DNA from: Lacinutrix sp.
GTDB lineage: Bacteria > Bacteroidota > Bacteroidia > Flavobacteriales > Flavobacteriaceae
Direction of reading: 5' to 3'
DNA length: 41,978 nucleotides
NCBI RefSeq assembly: GCF_023299985.1
Contig: NZ_JALZVX010000124.1
Coordinates: 1-41,978, forward strand
Part shown: positions 18,760 to 26,525 of the stretch, one piece after another
Layout: each line of letters starts with the position of its first letter
How positions within the stretch are numbered: the stretch's first letter is position 1
Made by a program: the position numbers and the translations under genes
Notes under the pieces: generated by a model
Told to the model about the DNA's origin: nothing
What the model saw: the letters and a program-made list of their open reading frames with translations, nothing else
Database searches by the model: none

Positions 18760-19356
18760 ATGATTTTATTAATATCAAACATACTATGTTGGCTAATACC
18801 ATTATTAGTAGGAGCAATTTGTGGAATTTTAGGTTATTTACTAGGACGTCTTTTAGGAGGTGGCAGTAATGATAATGTAAACGAAGTAGACGTTGATGTT
18901 TACAAAAACAGAATTTCTAAATTAGAAGCAGATTTAGCAGCGTGTAAAACAAGTAATAAATCTACATTTACTGGAGGAAATTCTTCTGGTGGAGCAACAG
19001 CAGTAGCAAGTTTTGCAGCTGGAACAGCTACAGGAAGTTCAGGTGGTACAACAGCATTAGCTTTTGATGCAGCAGCAGCTAAAGCTGTATTTGGGAAAAA
19101 AATAACTCAAGACGATTTAACAGTAGTTGAAGGTATAGGGCCAAAAATTAGAGAACTATTTCATAATCACGATGTAACAACTTGGGCTGGATTAGCAGCT
19201 TGCTCTGTAGATAAGTGTCAAGAAGTTTTAAAAAGTGGAGGGAAACGTTTTGAGATGCATAAACCAGGTACTTGGCCAGAACAATCTAAAATGGCTGCTT
19301 CTGGACAATGGCAAAAGTTAAAAGATTGGCAAGATACCTTAGATGGAGGAAAATAA
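18760..19356 (+). CDS. Membrane-anchored helix-hairpin-helix protein
   Basis: 198 aa. An N-terminal membrane segment (ILCWLIPLLVGAICGILGYLLGRLL) with glycine-zipper spacing is followed by a short coiled coil (NRISKLEADLAACK) and a Gly/Ser/Ala-rich linker (about 68-108). The C-terminal domain contains DDLTVVEGIGPKIRELFHNHDVTTWAGLA, an HhH motif of the kind annotated as flap-endonuclease-1-like 5' DNA nuclease. HhH domains bind DNA non-specifically, but catalytic nuclease residues are not evident and an enzymatic role is doubtful. Pairing with an OmpA-like gene is common in Bacteroidota. It might tether DNA or protein to the envelope, which is inference. Confidence 0.8.
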   Translation: MILLISNILCWLIPLLVGAICGILGYLLGRLLGGGSNDNVNEVDVDVYKNRISKLEADLAACKTSNKSTFTGGNSSGGATAVASFAAGTATGSSGGTTALAFDAAAAKAVFGKKITQDDLTVVEGIGPKIRELFHNHDVTTWAGLAACSVDKCQEVLKSGGKRFEMHKPGTWPEQSKMAASGQWQKLKDWQDTLDGGK

Positions 19357-19380
19357 AATTTAACCATCTCATAAAAAATA

Positions 19381-19417
19381 AAAAACCGTTTTTTCATAGC
19401 ATGGAAAAACGGTTTTT
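19381..19417. terminator. Bidirectional terminator between convergent genes
   Basis: AAAAACCGTTTTTTC and its complement GGAAAAACGGTTTTT form a long stem with A and T tracts on both sides. It serves the HhH gene on the plus strand and ends 2 nt before the stop codon of the glycosidase gene on the minus strand. Confidence 0.9.
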
Positions 19418-19418
19418 A

Positions 19419-20219
19419 TTATTTTATAAGTTTAGTTTCGGCAATTATAACTCCAAAATCACCTTTTAGTTCATTACAATTCTTCGAAGGCAAATAGGTT
19501 TTAGAGACAAAGCCATCTAAATATAATGCATTTTCGCATCCGCTGTTTTTAAAAAAGGTAGCAAAGTCATAAAAATTAATTTTATTTTTAGACATTGCAA
19601 AAAGCAAGTCTCCATTTGGTAATGTACCAACACCATTTCTAATGTTTAAATTTGAAGAACCTTTATTAAATTTAGAATGTAGTTTTCCATCAATCACTAA
19701 CATTGGTCCAGATTGCGTTGCATAATTAATATCGTTATTTATATTAAATTTCTGCGTTGTGGTAATTAATGGAATACCATTTTTAGTTATAAGAAACACA
19801 CCGTTTGGTTGTAAATAAAAATTACCAAATCCTTTTTTAATGGTATCTAATTTAGATAGTGTTTCACCTTTTTCTATATATAAACCTTGAGGCGAAAAGT
19901 CTTTTTTAAACATACCACCATTCATGGCGAATACTAATTTTTGATTATTATTATCTACTTCAGTTTTAAGATTTTTAAAGGTTTTAATAATAGAATCTTT
20001 GTTGTTTTTCCAATAGAATTTAAGCGTTTCTTTTTTAGGGTTTACTATGTAGCTTAAAATGAGTGAGTCTTCTAGAGATTGAATTAAATTTTTGGTATTA
20101 CAAATAGCGACAGTATTTTCAGTTTCAGTATTTAAAACAGTTCTTTTATTGTTTTCTGTTTTACAAGACAAAATCATTAAAAATAGAATTGGTATAAATA
20201 CTTTAGCTTTTAATATCAT
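19419..20219 (-). CDS. Phosphodiester glycosidase (NAGPA/DUF2233) family lipoprotein
   Basis: 266 aa. The signal peptide ends in a lipobox (LMILSC, Cys19), so it is an envelope lipoprotein. The body matches the phosphodiester glycosidase domain (NAGPA family, formerly DUF2233): FAMNGGMFKKDFSPQGLYIEKG, NGVFLITKNG, ATQSGPMLVIDGK, IRNGVGTLPNGDLLFAMS and ALYLDGFVSKTY. The human homologue uncovers mannose-6-phosphate from GlcNAc-phosphodiesters. Bacterial members act on sugar phosphodiesters, with exact substrates mostly unknown. It is last in a three-gene minus-strand unit, and its ATG overlaps the stop of the HD-domain gene by 4 nt (ATGA). Confidence 0.85.
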   Translation of the reverse strand: MILKAKVFIPILFLMILSCKTENNKRTVLNTETENTVAICNTKNLIQSLEDSLILSYIVNPKKETLKFYWKNNKDSIIKTFKNLKTEVDNNNQKLVFAMNGGMFKKDFSPQGLYIEKGETLSKLDTIKKGFGNFYLQPNGVFLITKNGIPLITTTQKFNINNDINYATQSGPMLVIDGKLHSKFNKGSSNLNIRNGVGTLPNGDLLFAMSKNKINFYDFATFFKNSGCENALYLDGFVSKTYLPSKNCNELKGDFGVIIAETKLIK

Positions 20220-20842
20220 AATAATTCAATTTCTTTGGTCAAGTTTTTTCGAGCTTGAACTTCATATTTATTTCTATAAGTTTCAGTAAAATATAAAGTT
20301 TCTCTTTCTAAAAAATGAAGCAATACTTTTTTACGTCCTGGTTTGTACATAAAATCTGGATAGATTTTATATTCTTTTCTAATGTTTTGTATATACTTTT
20401 GGTATGTTTCCCAGTCTGCTCCTAAAACAGAAAGGTCTAAATCTAAAAGATAAGTATTATCTAGATTTTTGTTTAAAACTAACTCATGTTTTTTAGTTGA
20501 AACAATCAGCTTTTTAATAATTTTAATTCTGTTTTCATCAAAATTGATGGTTTTTAATCGTTTTTCTGCAAAAAGAGCACTTTTTTCTTCGTTATCTTTT
20601 TTTGAAGATTTATAAATAATATCATGATACCAAATAGAAAATTGTAAGGCTTCTAAATCTTGAATTTCAGGTTTTAAATCTTCAGCTTGAATAAGCATAT
20701 TATAAATATGCGAAAGGTTATGGTAATGTCTAGTTTTGTTAGTGTAATTATTATGAATTTCAATCCAAAGTGTTTCGGCTAAAGTAGCATTACAATATTT
20801 AGAAGCTAAATTATACCATTCGGTTTTTAGCCAATCTATCAT
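20216..20842 (-). CDS. HD-domain metal-dependent phosphohydrolase-like protein
   Basis: 208 aa, cytoplasmic. Metal-binding pattern of the HD superfamily: His39/His41/His45 in RHYHNLSHIYNML, His73-Asp74 in WYHDIIY, and a later LDLDLSVLG with Asp residues. It resembles the COG4339 group of predicted HD phosphohydrolases, some misnamed in databases after an NMDA receptor subunit. The substrate is unknown. It overlaps the SDR gene upstream (20839-20842) and the glycosidase gene downstream (20216-20219), each by 4 nt, so the three genes are translationally coupled. Confidence 0.8.
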   Translation of the reverse strand: MIDWLKTEWYNLASKYCNATLAETLWIEIHNNYTNKTRHYHNLSHIYNMLIQAEDLKPEIQDLEALQFSIWYHDIIYKSSKKDNEEKSALFAEKRLKTINFDENRIKIIKKLIVSTKKHELVLNKNLDNTYLLDLDLSVLGADWETYQKYIQNIRKEYKIYPDFMYKPGRKKVLLHFLERETLYFTETYRNKYEVQARKNLTKEIELL

Positions 20843-21591
20843 ATTTCCTTTTTAACAATAGTACTACTAGCTTGAGCAGTACAAAACATTAGCACGTCTG
20901 CAATATTTACATGTTTAGGTCTTGAAATAGCAAAGTAAATAACATCAGCAATATCTTCAGGTTGTAAGGCTTTGTATCCTTTATATACATTATCTGCTAG
21001 TGTTTCACCTTTAAAACGTACTTGAGAAAATTCGGTTTCTACCAAACCTGGATTTATTGCTGCTACTTTAATACCGTAAGGATTTAAATCCATACGCATA
21101 CCTTCGGTAACTGCAACAACAGCATGTTTACTTGCACAATATACATTACCTTTTGGGTACACTTCTTTTCCTGCAGACGATCCAATATTTATAATATGTC
21201 CAGATTCTCTTTCCGTCATTTGTGGAATCACAGCTTTACTAACATACAATAAGCCTTTAACGTTTATGTCTATCATGGCATCCCAATCGTCCAAACTACC
21301 TTCTTGAATAGGATCTAAGCCATGAGCATTTCCAGCGTTATTTATTAAAATATCTATTTTTTTAAAATCATCAGGTAGCGATTCTATAGCAGAAACAACC
21401 GCGTTTTTATCGCGTACATCAAAATTTAAAATATGGACTTCGGTGCGCTTTTCTAATGCTTCTTTTACCGTATTCAAACGTTCTTGACGTCTGCCACAGA
21501 TAATTAATTTAATATTATGTTTAGCTAATTCGTGAGCAGTAGCTCTACCTATTCCGCTTGTTGCTCCTGTAATTAATGCTGTTCTTTTCAT
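20839..21591 (-). CDS. Short-chain dehydrogenase/reductase (YdfG-like)
   Basis: 250 aa from the ATG at 21591. The track starts two codons earlier at a TTG, which I reject. Classical SDR: cofactor motif TGATSGIGRATA near the N-terminus, with an RRQERL stretch after strand 2 suggesting NADP(H) preference. NNAGNAHG, catalytic Ser in IGSSAG, and the YxxxK pair in YCASKHAV follow. The sequence is closest in feel to the YdfG group, which oxidises L-allo-threonine/3-hydroxy acids or reduces 3-oxo acids such as malonic semialdehyde. First gene of the overlapping trio, divergent from moxR across a 198-bp region. Confidence 0.88.
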   Translation of the reverse strand: MKRTALITGATSGIGRATAHELAKHNIKLIICGRRQERLNTVKEALEKRTEVHILNFDVRDKNAVVSAIESLPDDFKKIDILINNAGNAHGLDPIQEGSLDDWDAMIDINVKGLLYVSKAVIPQMTERESGHIINIGSSAGKEVYPKGNVYCASKHAVVAVTEGMRMDLNPYGIKVAAINPGLVETEFSQVRFKGETLADNVYKGYKALQPEDIADVIYFAISRPKHVNIADVLMFCTAQASSTIVKKEI

Positions 21592-21737
21592 TGACAATTA
21601 TTTTTCTGTTTTCTGTAAAATTAAAATTCCACATTTGATTTAAAACTTAAAAATACCAAACAATTTGCGATAAGTTCCTTTAAATGCTCGAATTTTTAAC
21701 CAATTTTTAACATGTTTACATTAAAAAAAGTAACAAT

Positions 21738-21768
21738 TTGCAATTGATAAATTCAGATAGTATATTCG
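21738..21768 (+). promoter_or_regulatory. Candidate promoter of the bat operon
   Basis: TTTG at 21737-21740, a 20-nt spacer, then TATATTCG at 21761-21768. This resembles the Bacteroidota sigma-A pattern TTTG-N19-TAnnTTTG with one -7 mismatch. It places the transcript start a few bases after 21768 and leaves a short leader before the moxR ATG at 21790. Confidence 0.5.
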
Positions 21769-21789
21769 ACGTTTAAAATTTATAAAAAG

Positions 21790-22791
21790 ATGGAAGAAAC
21801 AGGTGCAATTGATATAAAATCGATTAACGAAAAAATTGAAAAGGAAAGTGCTTTTGTTGATTTATTGACATACGAAATGAACAAAGTAATTGTTGGTCAA
21901 ACACACATGATCGAGCGTTTACTAATTGGTCTTTTGGGTCAAGGACATATTTTACTAGAAGGTGTTCCTGGTTTGGCAAAAACTTTAGCTATTAACACGC
22001 TTTCTAAAGCGGTAGATGGTAGTTTTAGTCGTATCCAGTTTACACCAGATTTATTACCTGCAGATGTTGTTGGAACGTTAATTTTTAATATGAAAGAAAA
22101 CGATTTCACTATTAAAAAAGGACCAATTTTTGCCAACTTTGTATTGGCAGATGAGATAAACAGAGCGCCTGCAAAAGTGCAATCTGCTTTATTAGAAGCG
22201 ATGCAGGAAAAGCAAGTAACTATTGGAGATGAAACCTTTATACTAGATAAACCATTTTTAGTAATGGCAACAATGAATCCAGTAGAACAAGAAGGAACTT
22301 ATCCATTACCAGAAGCACAAGTAGATAGATTTATGCTAAAAACTGTGATAGACTATCCTAAAAAGGATGAAGAGCAGTTAATTATGAGAGCTAATTTAAA
22401 AGGCTCTTGGGATAAAGTAAATCCTGTGGTTTCTGTTGCACAGATTTTAAGAGCACAAGAAGTAGTGCGTGAAGTATATATGGATGATAAGATTGAGAAA
22501 TACATTCTTGATATTATTTTTGCAACACGTTACCCAGAACAATATAAGTTAGAAGAGTTAAAGCCATTAATTTCTTTTGGCGCTTCGCCTCGTGGAAGTA
22601 TTAATTTAGCTACAGCTGCAAAATGTTACGCATTTATAAGAAGAAGAGGCTATGTAATACCAGAAGATGTTCGTGCAGTAGTTCATGATGTGTTACGTCA
22701 CAGAATTGGAATTACTTACGAAGCTGAAGCTGAAAACGTAACTAGCGAAGACATTATTAATAAGATTGTAAATGTAGTTGAGGTACCTTAA
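21790..22791 (+). CDS. MoxR-family AAA+ ATPase (first gene of the bat operon)
   Basis: 333 aa. Walker A EGVPGLAKT at 57-65, Walker B FVLADEINRAP from about 117, sensor-1 region VMATMNPVEQEGTYPLPEAQVDRF. This is the MRP/APE2220-type MoxR signature. MoxR ATPases act as chaperone-like remodelers on VWA-domain partners, and DUF58 and two VWA proteins follow in the same operon. Cytoplasmic, probably hexameric. It opens the 9.3-kb run of same-strand genes ending with batE and has the clearest promoter in the window. Confidence 0.95.
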   Translation: MEETGAIDIKSINEKIEKESAFVDLLTYEMNKVIVGQTHMIERLLIGLLGQGHILLEGVPGLAKTLAINTLSKAVDGSFSRIQFTPDLLPADVVGTLIFNMKENDFTIKKGPIFANFVLADEINRAPAKVQSALLEAMQEKQVTIGDETFILDKPFLVMATMNPVEQEGTYPLPEAQVDRFMLKTVIDYPKKDEEQLIMRANLKGSWDKVNPVVSVAQILRAQEVVREVYMDDKIEKYILDIIFATRYPEQYKLEELKPLISFGASPRGSINLATAAKCYAFIRRRGYVIPEDVRAVVHDVLRHRIGITYEAEAENVTSEDIINKIVNVVEVP

Positions 22792-22908
22792 ATAGTTTAC
22801 TGTATTCAGTCACAGTTTGCAGTAGCTTACTTAAAACTGAATACTATAATACTTATTAACGTAACGCAGATAACTAAAAACTGCGACTGAAAACTGTTTA
22901 CTGAATAC
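22792..22908. repeat. 117-bp inverted-repeat spacer between moxR and the DUF58 gene
   Basis: GTATTCAGT at 22802-22810 pairs with ACTGAATAC at 22900-22908, and inner blocks CAGTTTGCAGT and ACTGCGACTG also pair imperfectly. A third CTGAATAC copy lies in the middle, near 22838. The right arm directly abuts the DUF58 ATG. No coding potential is seen. Confidence 0.7.
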
Positions 22909-23772
22909 ATGAATACTAAAGAATTACTAAAAAAAGTACGTAAAATCGAGATCAAGACAAGACGCTTGTCTGATCATATTTTTGGAGGCGAATACCATTC
23001 GACTTTCAAAGGTCGCGGTATGACTTTTTCCGAAGTTCGCCAGTACCAATTTGGAGACGATGTTAGAAATATAGATTGGAATGTAACCGCAAGAACCAAC
23101 CTACCTCATGTAAAAGTTTTTGAAGAAGAGCGTGAGCTTACTATGTTACTTATGGTAGATATTTCGGGTTCAGAATTGTTTGGTACAGACCAACAGTTTA
23201 AAAATGAAATCATAACCGAAATTTCTGCAACGCTAGCATTTTCTGCAACACAAAATAACGATAAAATAGGACTGATTTTATTTTCAGATCAAATAGAATT
23301 ATATATTCCGCCTAAAAAAGGACGTTCTCATGTATTACGTATTATTCGTGAATTAATTGAATTAAAGCCGAAAAGTAAAGGTACAAATGTAGCGGAAGCC
23401 TTAAAATTCATGCGAAACGTCATGAAGAAAAAAGCCATTGTTTTTGTACTGTCAGATTTTATAGCAGACGATTATAAGCAAACACTTAAGATTGCGGCTG
23501 GAAAACATGATATTACAGGTATTCGCGTATACGATAAAAGTGAAGAAGCAATACCAAATTTAGGAATGGTACAAATGCAAGATGGAGAATCTGGAGAATT
23601 AATGATGGTTAATACAGGCTCTAAAAAAGTAAGACAGAATTACGGTAATTTTTATAATGAGAAAGTAGCTTACTATAAAGATAGCTTTGCAAAATCTGGA
23701 GCAGGAAGTATTGATTGTCGCGTAGATGAAAGCTACGTAAAAAAATTACTAGGTTACTTTAAAAGAAGATAA
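22909..23772 (+). CDS. DUF58 domain protein of the bat operon
   Basis: 287 aa, soluble. The DUF58 signature is clear: GRGMTFSEVRQYQFGDDVRNIDWN followed by TNLPHVKVFEEERE. The second half folds as a VWA-like domain with a MIDAS-type LMVDISGSELFG and FVLSDF. DUF58 proteins usually follow moxR and are thought to connect the ATPase to membrane VWA partners. The start codon touches the inverted-repeat spacer, with no recognisable ribosome-binding site, normal for Bacteroidota. Confidence 0.93.
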   Translation: MNTKELLKKVRKIEIKTRRLSDHIFGGEYHSTFKGRGMTFSEVRQYQFGDDVRNIDWNVTARTNLPHVKVFEEERELTMLLMVDISGSELFGTDQQFKNEIITEISATLAFSATQNNDKIGLILFSDQIELYIPPKKGRSHVLRIIRELIELKPKSKGTNVAEALKFMRNVMKKKAIVFVLSDFIADDYKQTLKIAAGKHDITGIRVYDKSEEAIPNLGMVQMQDGESGELMMVNTGSKKVRQNYGNFYNEKVAYYKDSFAKSGAGSIDCRVDESYVKKLLGYFKRR

Positions 23773-23782
23773 TTAAATGTCT

Positions 23783-23802
23783 GGTCGAGCGCAGTCGAGA
23801 CC
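23783..23802. repeat. GGTCGAGCGCAGTCGAGACC intergenic element
   Basis: Imperfect palindrome (GGTC/GACC outer arms, TCGA repeated inside) in the 43-bp gap between the DUF58 gene and the 559-aa gene. Its GC content is far above its surroundings. I recognise this string as recurrent in intergenic regions of other flavobacteria (memory, not checked). Confidence 0.6.
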
Positions 23803-23815
23803 TCAATTTTTATAA

Positions 23816-25495
23816 ATGAAAAAAACAGAATTAAAATATAATTTTAAAAGAGACAAAATTTCAATCTTTTTGTCTCTTTTCTTTGCTCTTTTTTCTCTAT
23901 TCTCATTCAGTCAAGTTAAAGCAACTATAGATTCTACTTCAATTAAAATTGGTGCACAAGTCACTTATAAAATTGAAGTCGATACAGATACAACAGCGTT
24001 GGTTATTTTTCCTGAAGGTCAAACATTTTCTCCTCTAGAAATGATTGAATCTTACACCATAGACACCACAAAAAATAACGATCGTTACAACCTAATTAAA
24101 AAATACGGATTAACGCAATTTGATTCTGGTAGATATACCATACCAAAACAAAAAATATTGATAGGTTCAAAAGAATTCTATACAGATTCTCTAAAAGTTG
24201 AAATACGAGAAATTGTTATAGACACTACAAAACAAGGATTATACGATATAAAACCAATAATTGAAGTAGATAAGAGTATTGGTGATTGGTGGAAATATCT
24301 ACTACTAGTTATACTTGCAATAGGCTTAGTAGGCTTTTTATTATGGTGGTTTATTTGGAGAGTAAAACCATTAACAGAGGAAGAAGAAATAGCATTATTA
24401 CCACCTTACGATCGTGCTAAGTTAGCTTTAAAGCATTTAGACGAAAGTAGCTATCTTCAAAACGAAAATCTAAAAGGATACTATTCAGATTTAACATACA
24501 TTATTCGAAAATTTCTAGACGAAAAGGTTTACGATCGCGCATTAGAAAGTACTACAGATGAATTGGTTTCTAGATTAAACTTATTAAAAGATGGCAACCA
24601 AATAGAATTAAGTAAAGACGATATTAGAAATATCGAGACCATTTTAAAACGTGCCGATTTAGTAAAGTTTGCAAAAGGCACTCCAGATGTTGCTTTAGCA
24701 GCAATAGATAGAAAAACAATTGACTTAGAAATCGACCACGTTAAGGAAGCTTTACCAGAACTAACCGAAGAAGAAAAACTTTTAGACAAGCAGTATAAAG
24801 AAGATCAAGCACGTAGAAAGAAAACTAAAAAAATAATATTAACCGTTGGTATTGTCTTCTTTTTATTAATTGGAACATTAGCTGGATTGGGTTATAAATA
24901 TGGTTTTAGTTATGTAAAAGACACTATTTTTGGTCACGAAAGTAAAGAGTTGTTGGAAGGCGAATGGGTAACCAGCGAATATGGTTTTCCACCAATTTCC
25001 ATTGCAACACCTAAGGTTTTAAAGCGTATTGAAATTTCAGTTGGAGAAGGCCAGGAAAATCAGCCAAAATCTAGTAGTTTCTCTTATGGCACAATGCTAG
25101 ATGTTTTTAATGTTACAGTAAATACATTACAGTTTCCAAAGCAAACAAAAGAGGCAGGAACTCAAGAACAAGCTAATACACCAGAGGTTGATTTAGCTCA
25201 AATTTCGGAAAAAGGTTTACAAGCTATGGAAGCCAGAGGTGCAAAAAACATTGTAGCCCTAAAAGAAAAATTTGAAACACCAAATGGAGCCGAAGGTTTA
25301 AAGTCTTATGGAACCATGAATATTCCGTCTCCTGGAAGCGATAAATTAAGAGAAGCCAAATTTGCTTTTGTATTATTTACAGCAGAAAACGTATTACAAC
25401 AAGTTATGGTTATTTATCAAGAAGACGATACTTATGCAAATAAAATGGTAGAACGTATTTTAAACTCAATAGAATTAAATCCAAAAACTAAATAA
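23816..25495 (+). CDS. Bat-operon membrane protein of unknown function (559 aa)
   Basis: 559 aa. N-terminal signal or anchor (ISIFLSLFFALFSLFSFSQ), then a beta-rich periplasmic domain (about 35-150) similar in character to the N-terminal part of BatD proteins. A transmembrane helix (WWKYLLLVILAIGLVGFLLWWFI, about 158-182) leads to a cytoplasmic helical domain with LKGYYSDLTYIIRKFLDEKV, the pattern of DUF4381-like proteins. A second helix (IILTVGIVFFLLIGTLAGLGY, about 340-362) precedes a C-terminal domain of ~195 residues I do not recognise. Position between DUF58 and batA fits a scaffold in the Bat complex. It shares 1 nt with batA (TAATG), so translational coupling is expected. Confidence 0.8.
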   Translation: MKKTELKYNFKRDKISIFLSLFFALFSLFSFSQVKATIDSTSIKIGAQVTYKIEVDTDTTALVIFPEGQTFSPLEMIESYTIDTTKNNDRYNLIKKYGLTQFDSGRYTIPKQKILIGSKEFYTDSLKVEIREIVIDTTKQGLYDIKPIIEVDKSIGDWWKYLLLVILAIGLVGFLLWWFIWRVKPLTEEEEIALLPPYDRAKLALKHLDESSYLQNENLKGYYSDLTYIIRKFLDEKVYDRALESTTDELVSRLNLLKDGNQIELSKDDIRNIETILKRADLVKFAKGTPDVALAAIDRKTIDLEIDHVKEALPELTEEEKLLDKQYKEDQARRKKTKKIILTVGIVFFLLIGTLAGLGYKYGFSYVKDTIFGHESKELLEGEWVTSEYGFPPISIATPKVLKRIEISVGEGQENQPKSSSFSYGTMLDVFNVTVNTLQFPKQTKEAGTQEQANTPEVDLAQISEKGLQAMEARGAKNIVALKEKFETPNGAEGLKSYGTMNIPSPGSDKLREAKFAFVLFTAENVLQQVMVIYQEDDTYANKMVERILNSIELNPKTK

Positions 25496-26499
25496 TGTTT
25501 GAAGGCATAGAATTTTTAAATAAAGGATTTTTCTGGTTGCTGCTATTGCTGCCAGTAGCTTTGCTATGGTATTATTTTAAAAACAAACAACAAACAGCAG
25601 CACTTAACATATCAAGTTTAAAAGGCTTTAAGGTTACCAGTTCTTGGTTGCCAAAATTAAAACATTTACTTTTTGGGTTGAGATTAGTTGCTTTAACCTT
25701 TTTAATTATAGCGTTAGCAAGACCAAGAACAGTTGATGTTTCTACTAAAACAAAGACAACTCGAGGTATAGATATTGTAATGGCAATAGATGTTTCGGCA
25801 AGTATGCTTGCTAAAGATTTAAAACCTAATAGACTGCAAGCCTTAAAAAAAGTAGCTGCAGATTTTATTAAAGGACGTCCAAACGATCGTATTGGTATTG
25901 TAGAATATGCAGGAGAGAGTTATACAAAAACACCAATTACTAGCGATAAAAGTATTGTGTTACGTTCTCTAGAAGAAATTAGATACAATAATATTATTGA
26001 AGGCGGAACTGCTATAGGAATGGGTTTAGGTATTTCTGTAAACCGTCTTAAAGAGAGTAAAGCAAAGAGTAAAGTTATTATTCTACTAACAGATGGTGTA
26101 AATAATTCTGGTTCTATGAACCCGAAAATTGCGAGTGAATTAGCTGTGGAATTTGGTATTAAAACCTACACTATTGGTTTAGGTACAAATGGGATGGCTT
26201 TATCGCCAATTGGTATAAAATCTAACGGACAGTTTAAATACGGAAGAGTTAAAGTAGAAATAGACGAAGCACTACTTAAAGAAATAGCAGAAGTTACAGG
26301 AGGAAAATATTTTAGAGCAACCAATAATAAGAAGTTAGCCGAAATATATGACGAGATTAATAAGCTTGAAAAAACAGAAATAGAAGAGTTTAAATTTTAT
26401 AATTACGAAGAAAAATTTAGATGGTTTGTATGGGTAACAGGAATCTTGTTACTGTTCGAACTACTGTTAAGAATTACCATTTTTAGAAGTTTTATATAA
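25495..26499 (+). CDS. batA: Aerotolerance VWA protein BatA
   Basis: 334 aa. Two N-terminal transmembrane helices (GFFWLLLLLPVALLWYYF and LRLVALTFLIIALARPR), a VWA domain and a C-terminal helix (FVWVTGILLLFELLLRI). The MIDAS is intact: DVSAS near residue 98, the Thr loop (TPITSD) and LLTDGVNNSG. VWA domains bind divalent metal and protein ligands, here facing the periplasm or cytoplasm between helices. BatA is defined in the Bacteroides aerotolerance operon. The gene pair batA/batB is recognisable by two adjacent VWA genes, of which this is the first. Confidence 0.93.
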   Translation: MFEGIEFLNKGFFWLLLLLPVALLWYYFKNKQQTAALNISSLKGFKVTSSWLPKLKHLLFGLRLVALTFLIIALARPRTVDVSTKTKTTRGIDIVMAIDVSASMLAKDLKPNRLQALKKVAADFIKGRPNDRIGIVEYAGESYTKTPITSDKSIVLRSLEEIRYNNIIEGGTAIGMGLGISVNRLKESKAKSKVIILLTDGVNNSGSMNPKIASELAVEFGIKTYTIGLGTNGMALSPIGIKSNGQFKYGRVKVEIDEALLKEIAEVTGGKYFRATNNKKLAEIYDEINKLEKTEIEEFKFYNYEEKFRWFVWVTGILLLFELLLRITIFRSFI

Positions 26500-26525
26500 T
26501 TTTAAAAAGTACAAACAAACAGTAA

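Noticed and set aside
18760-19356. Functional flap endonuclease
   Set aside because: Only the helix-hairpin-helix part is visible; no catalytic acidic cluster of FEN-type nucleases is seen.
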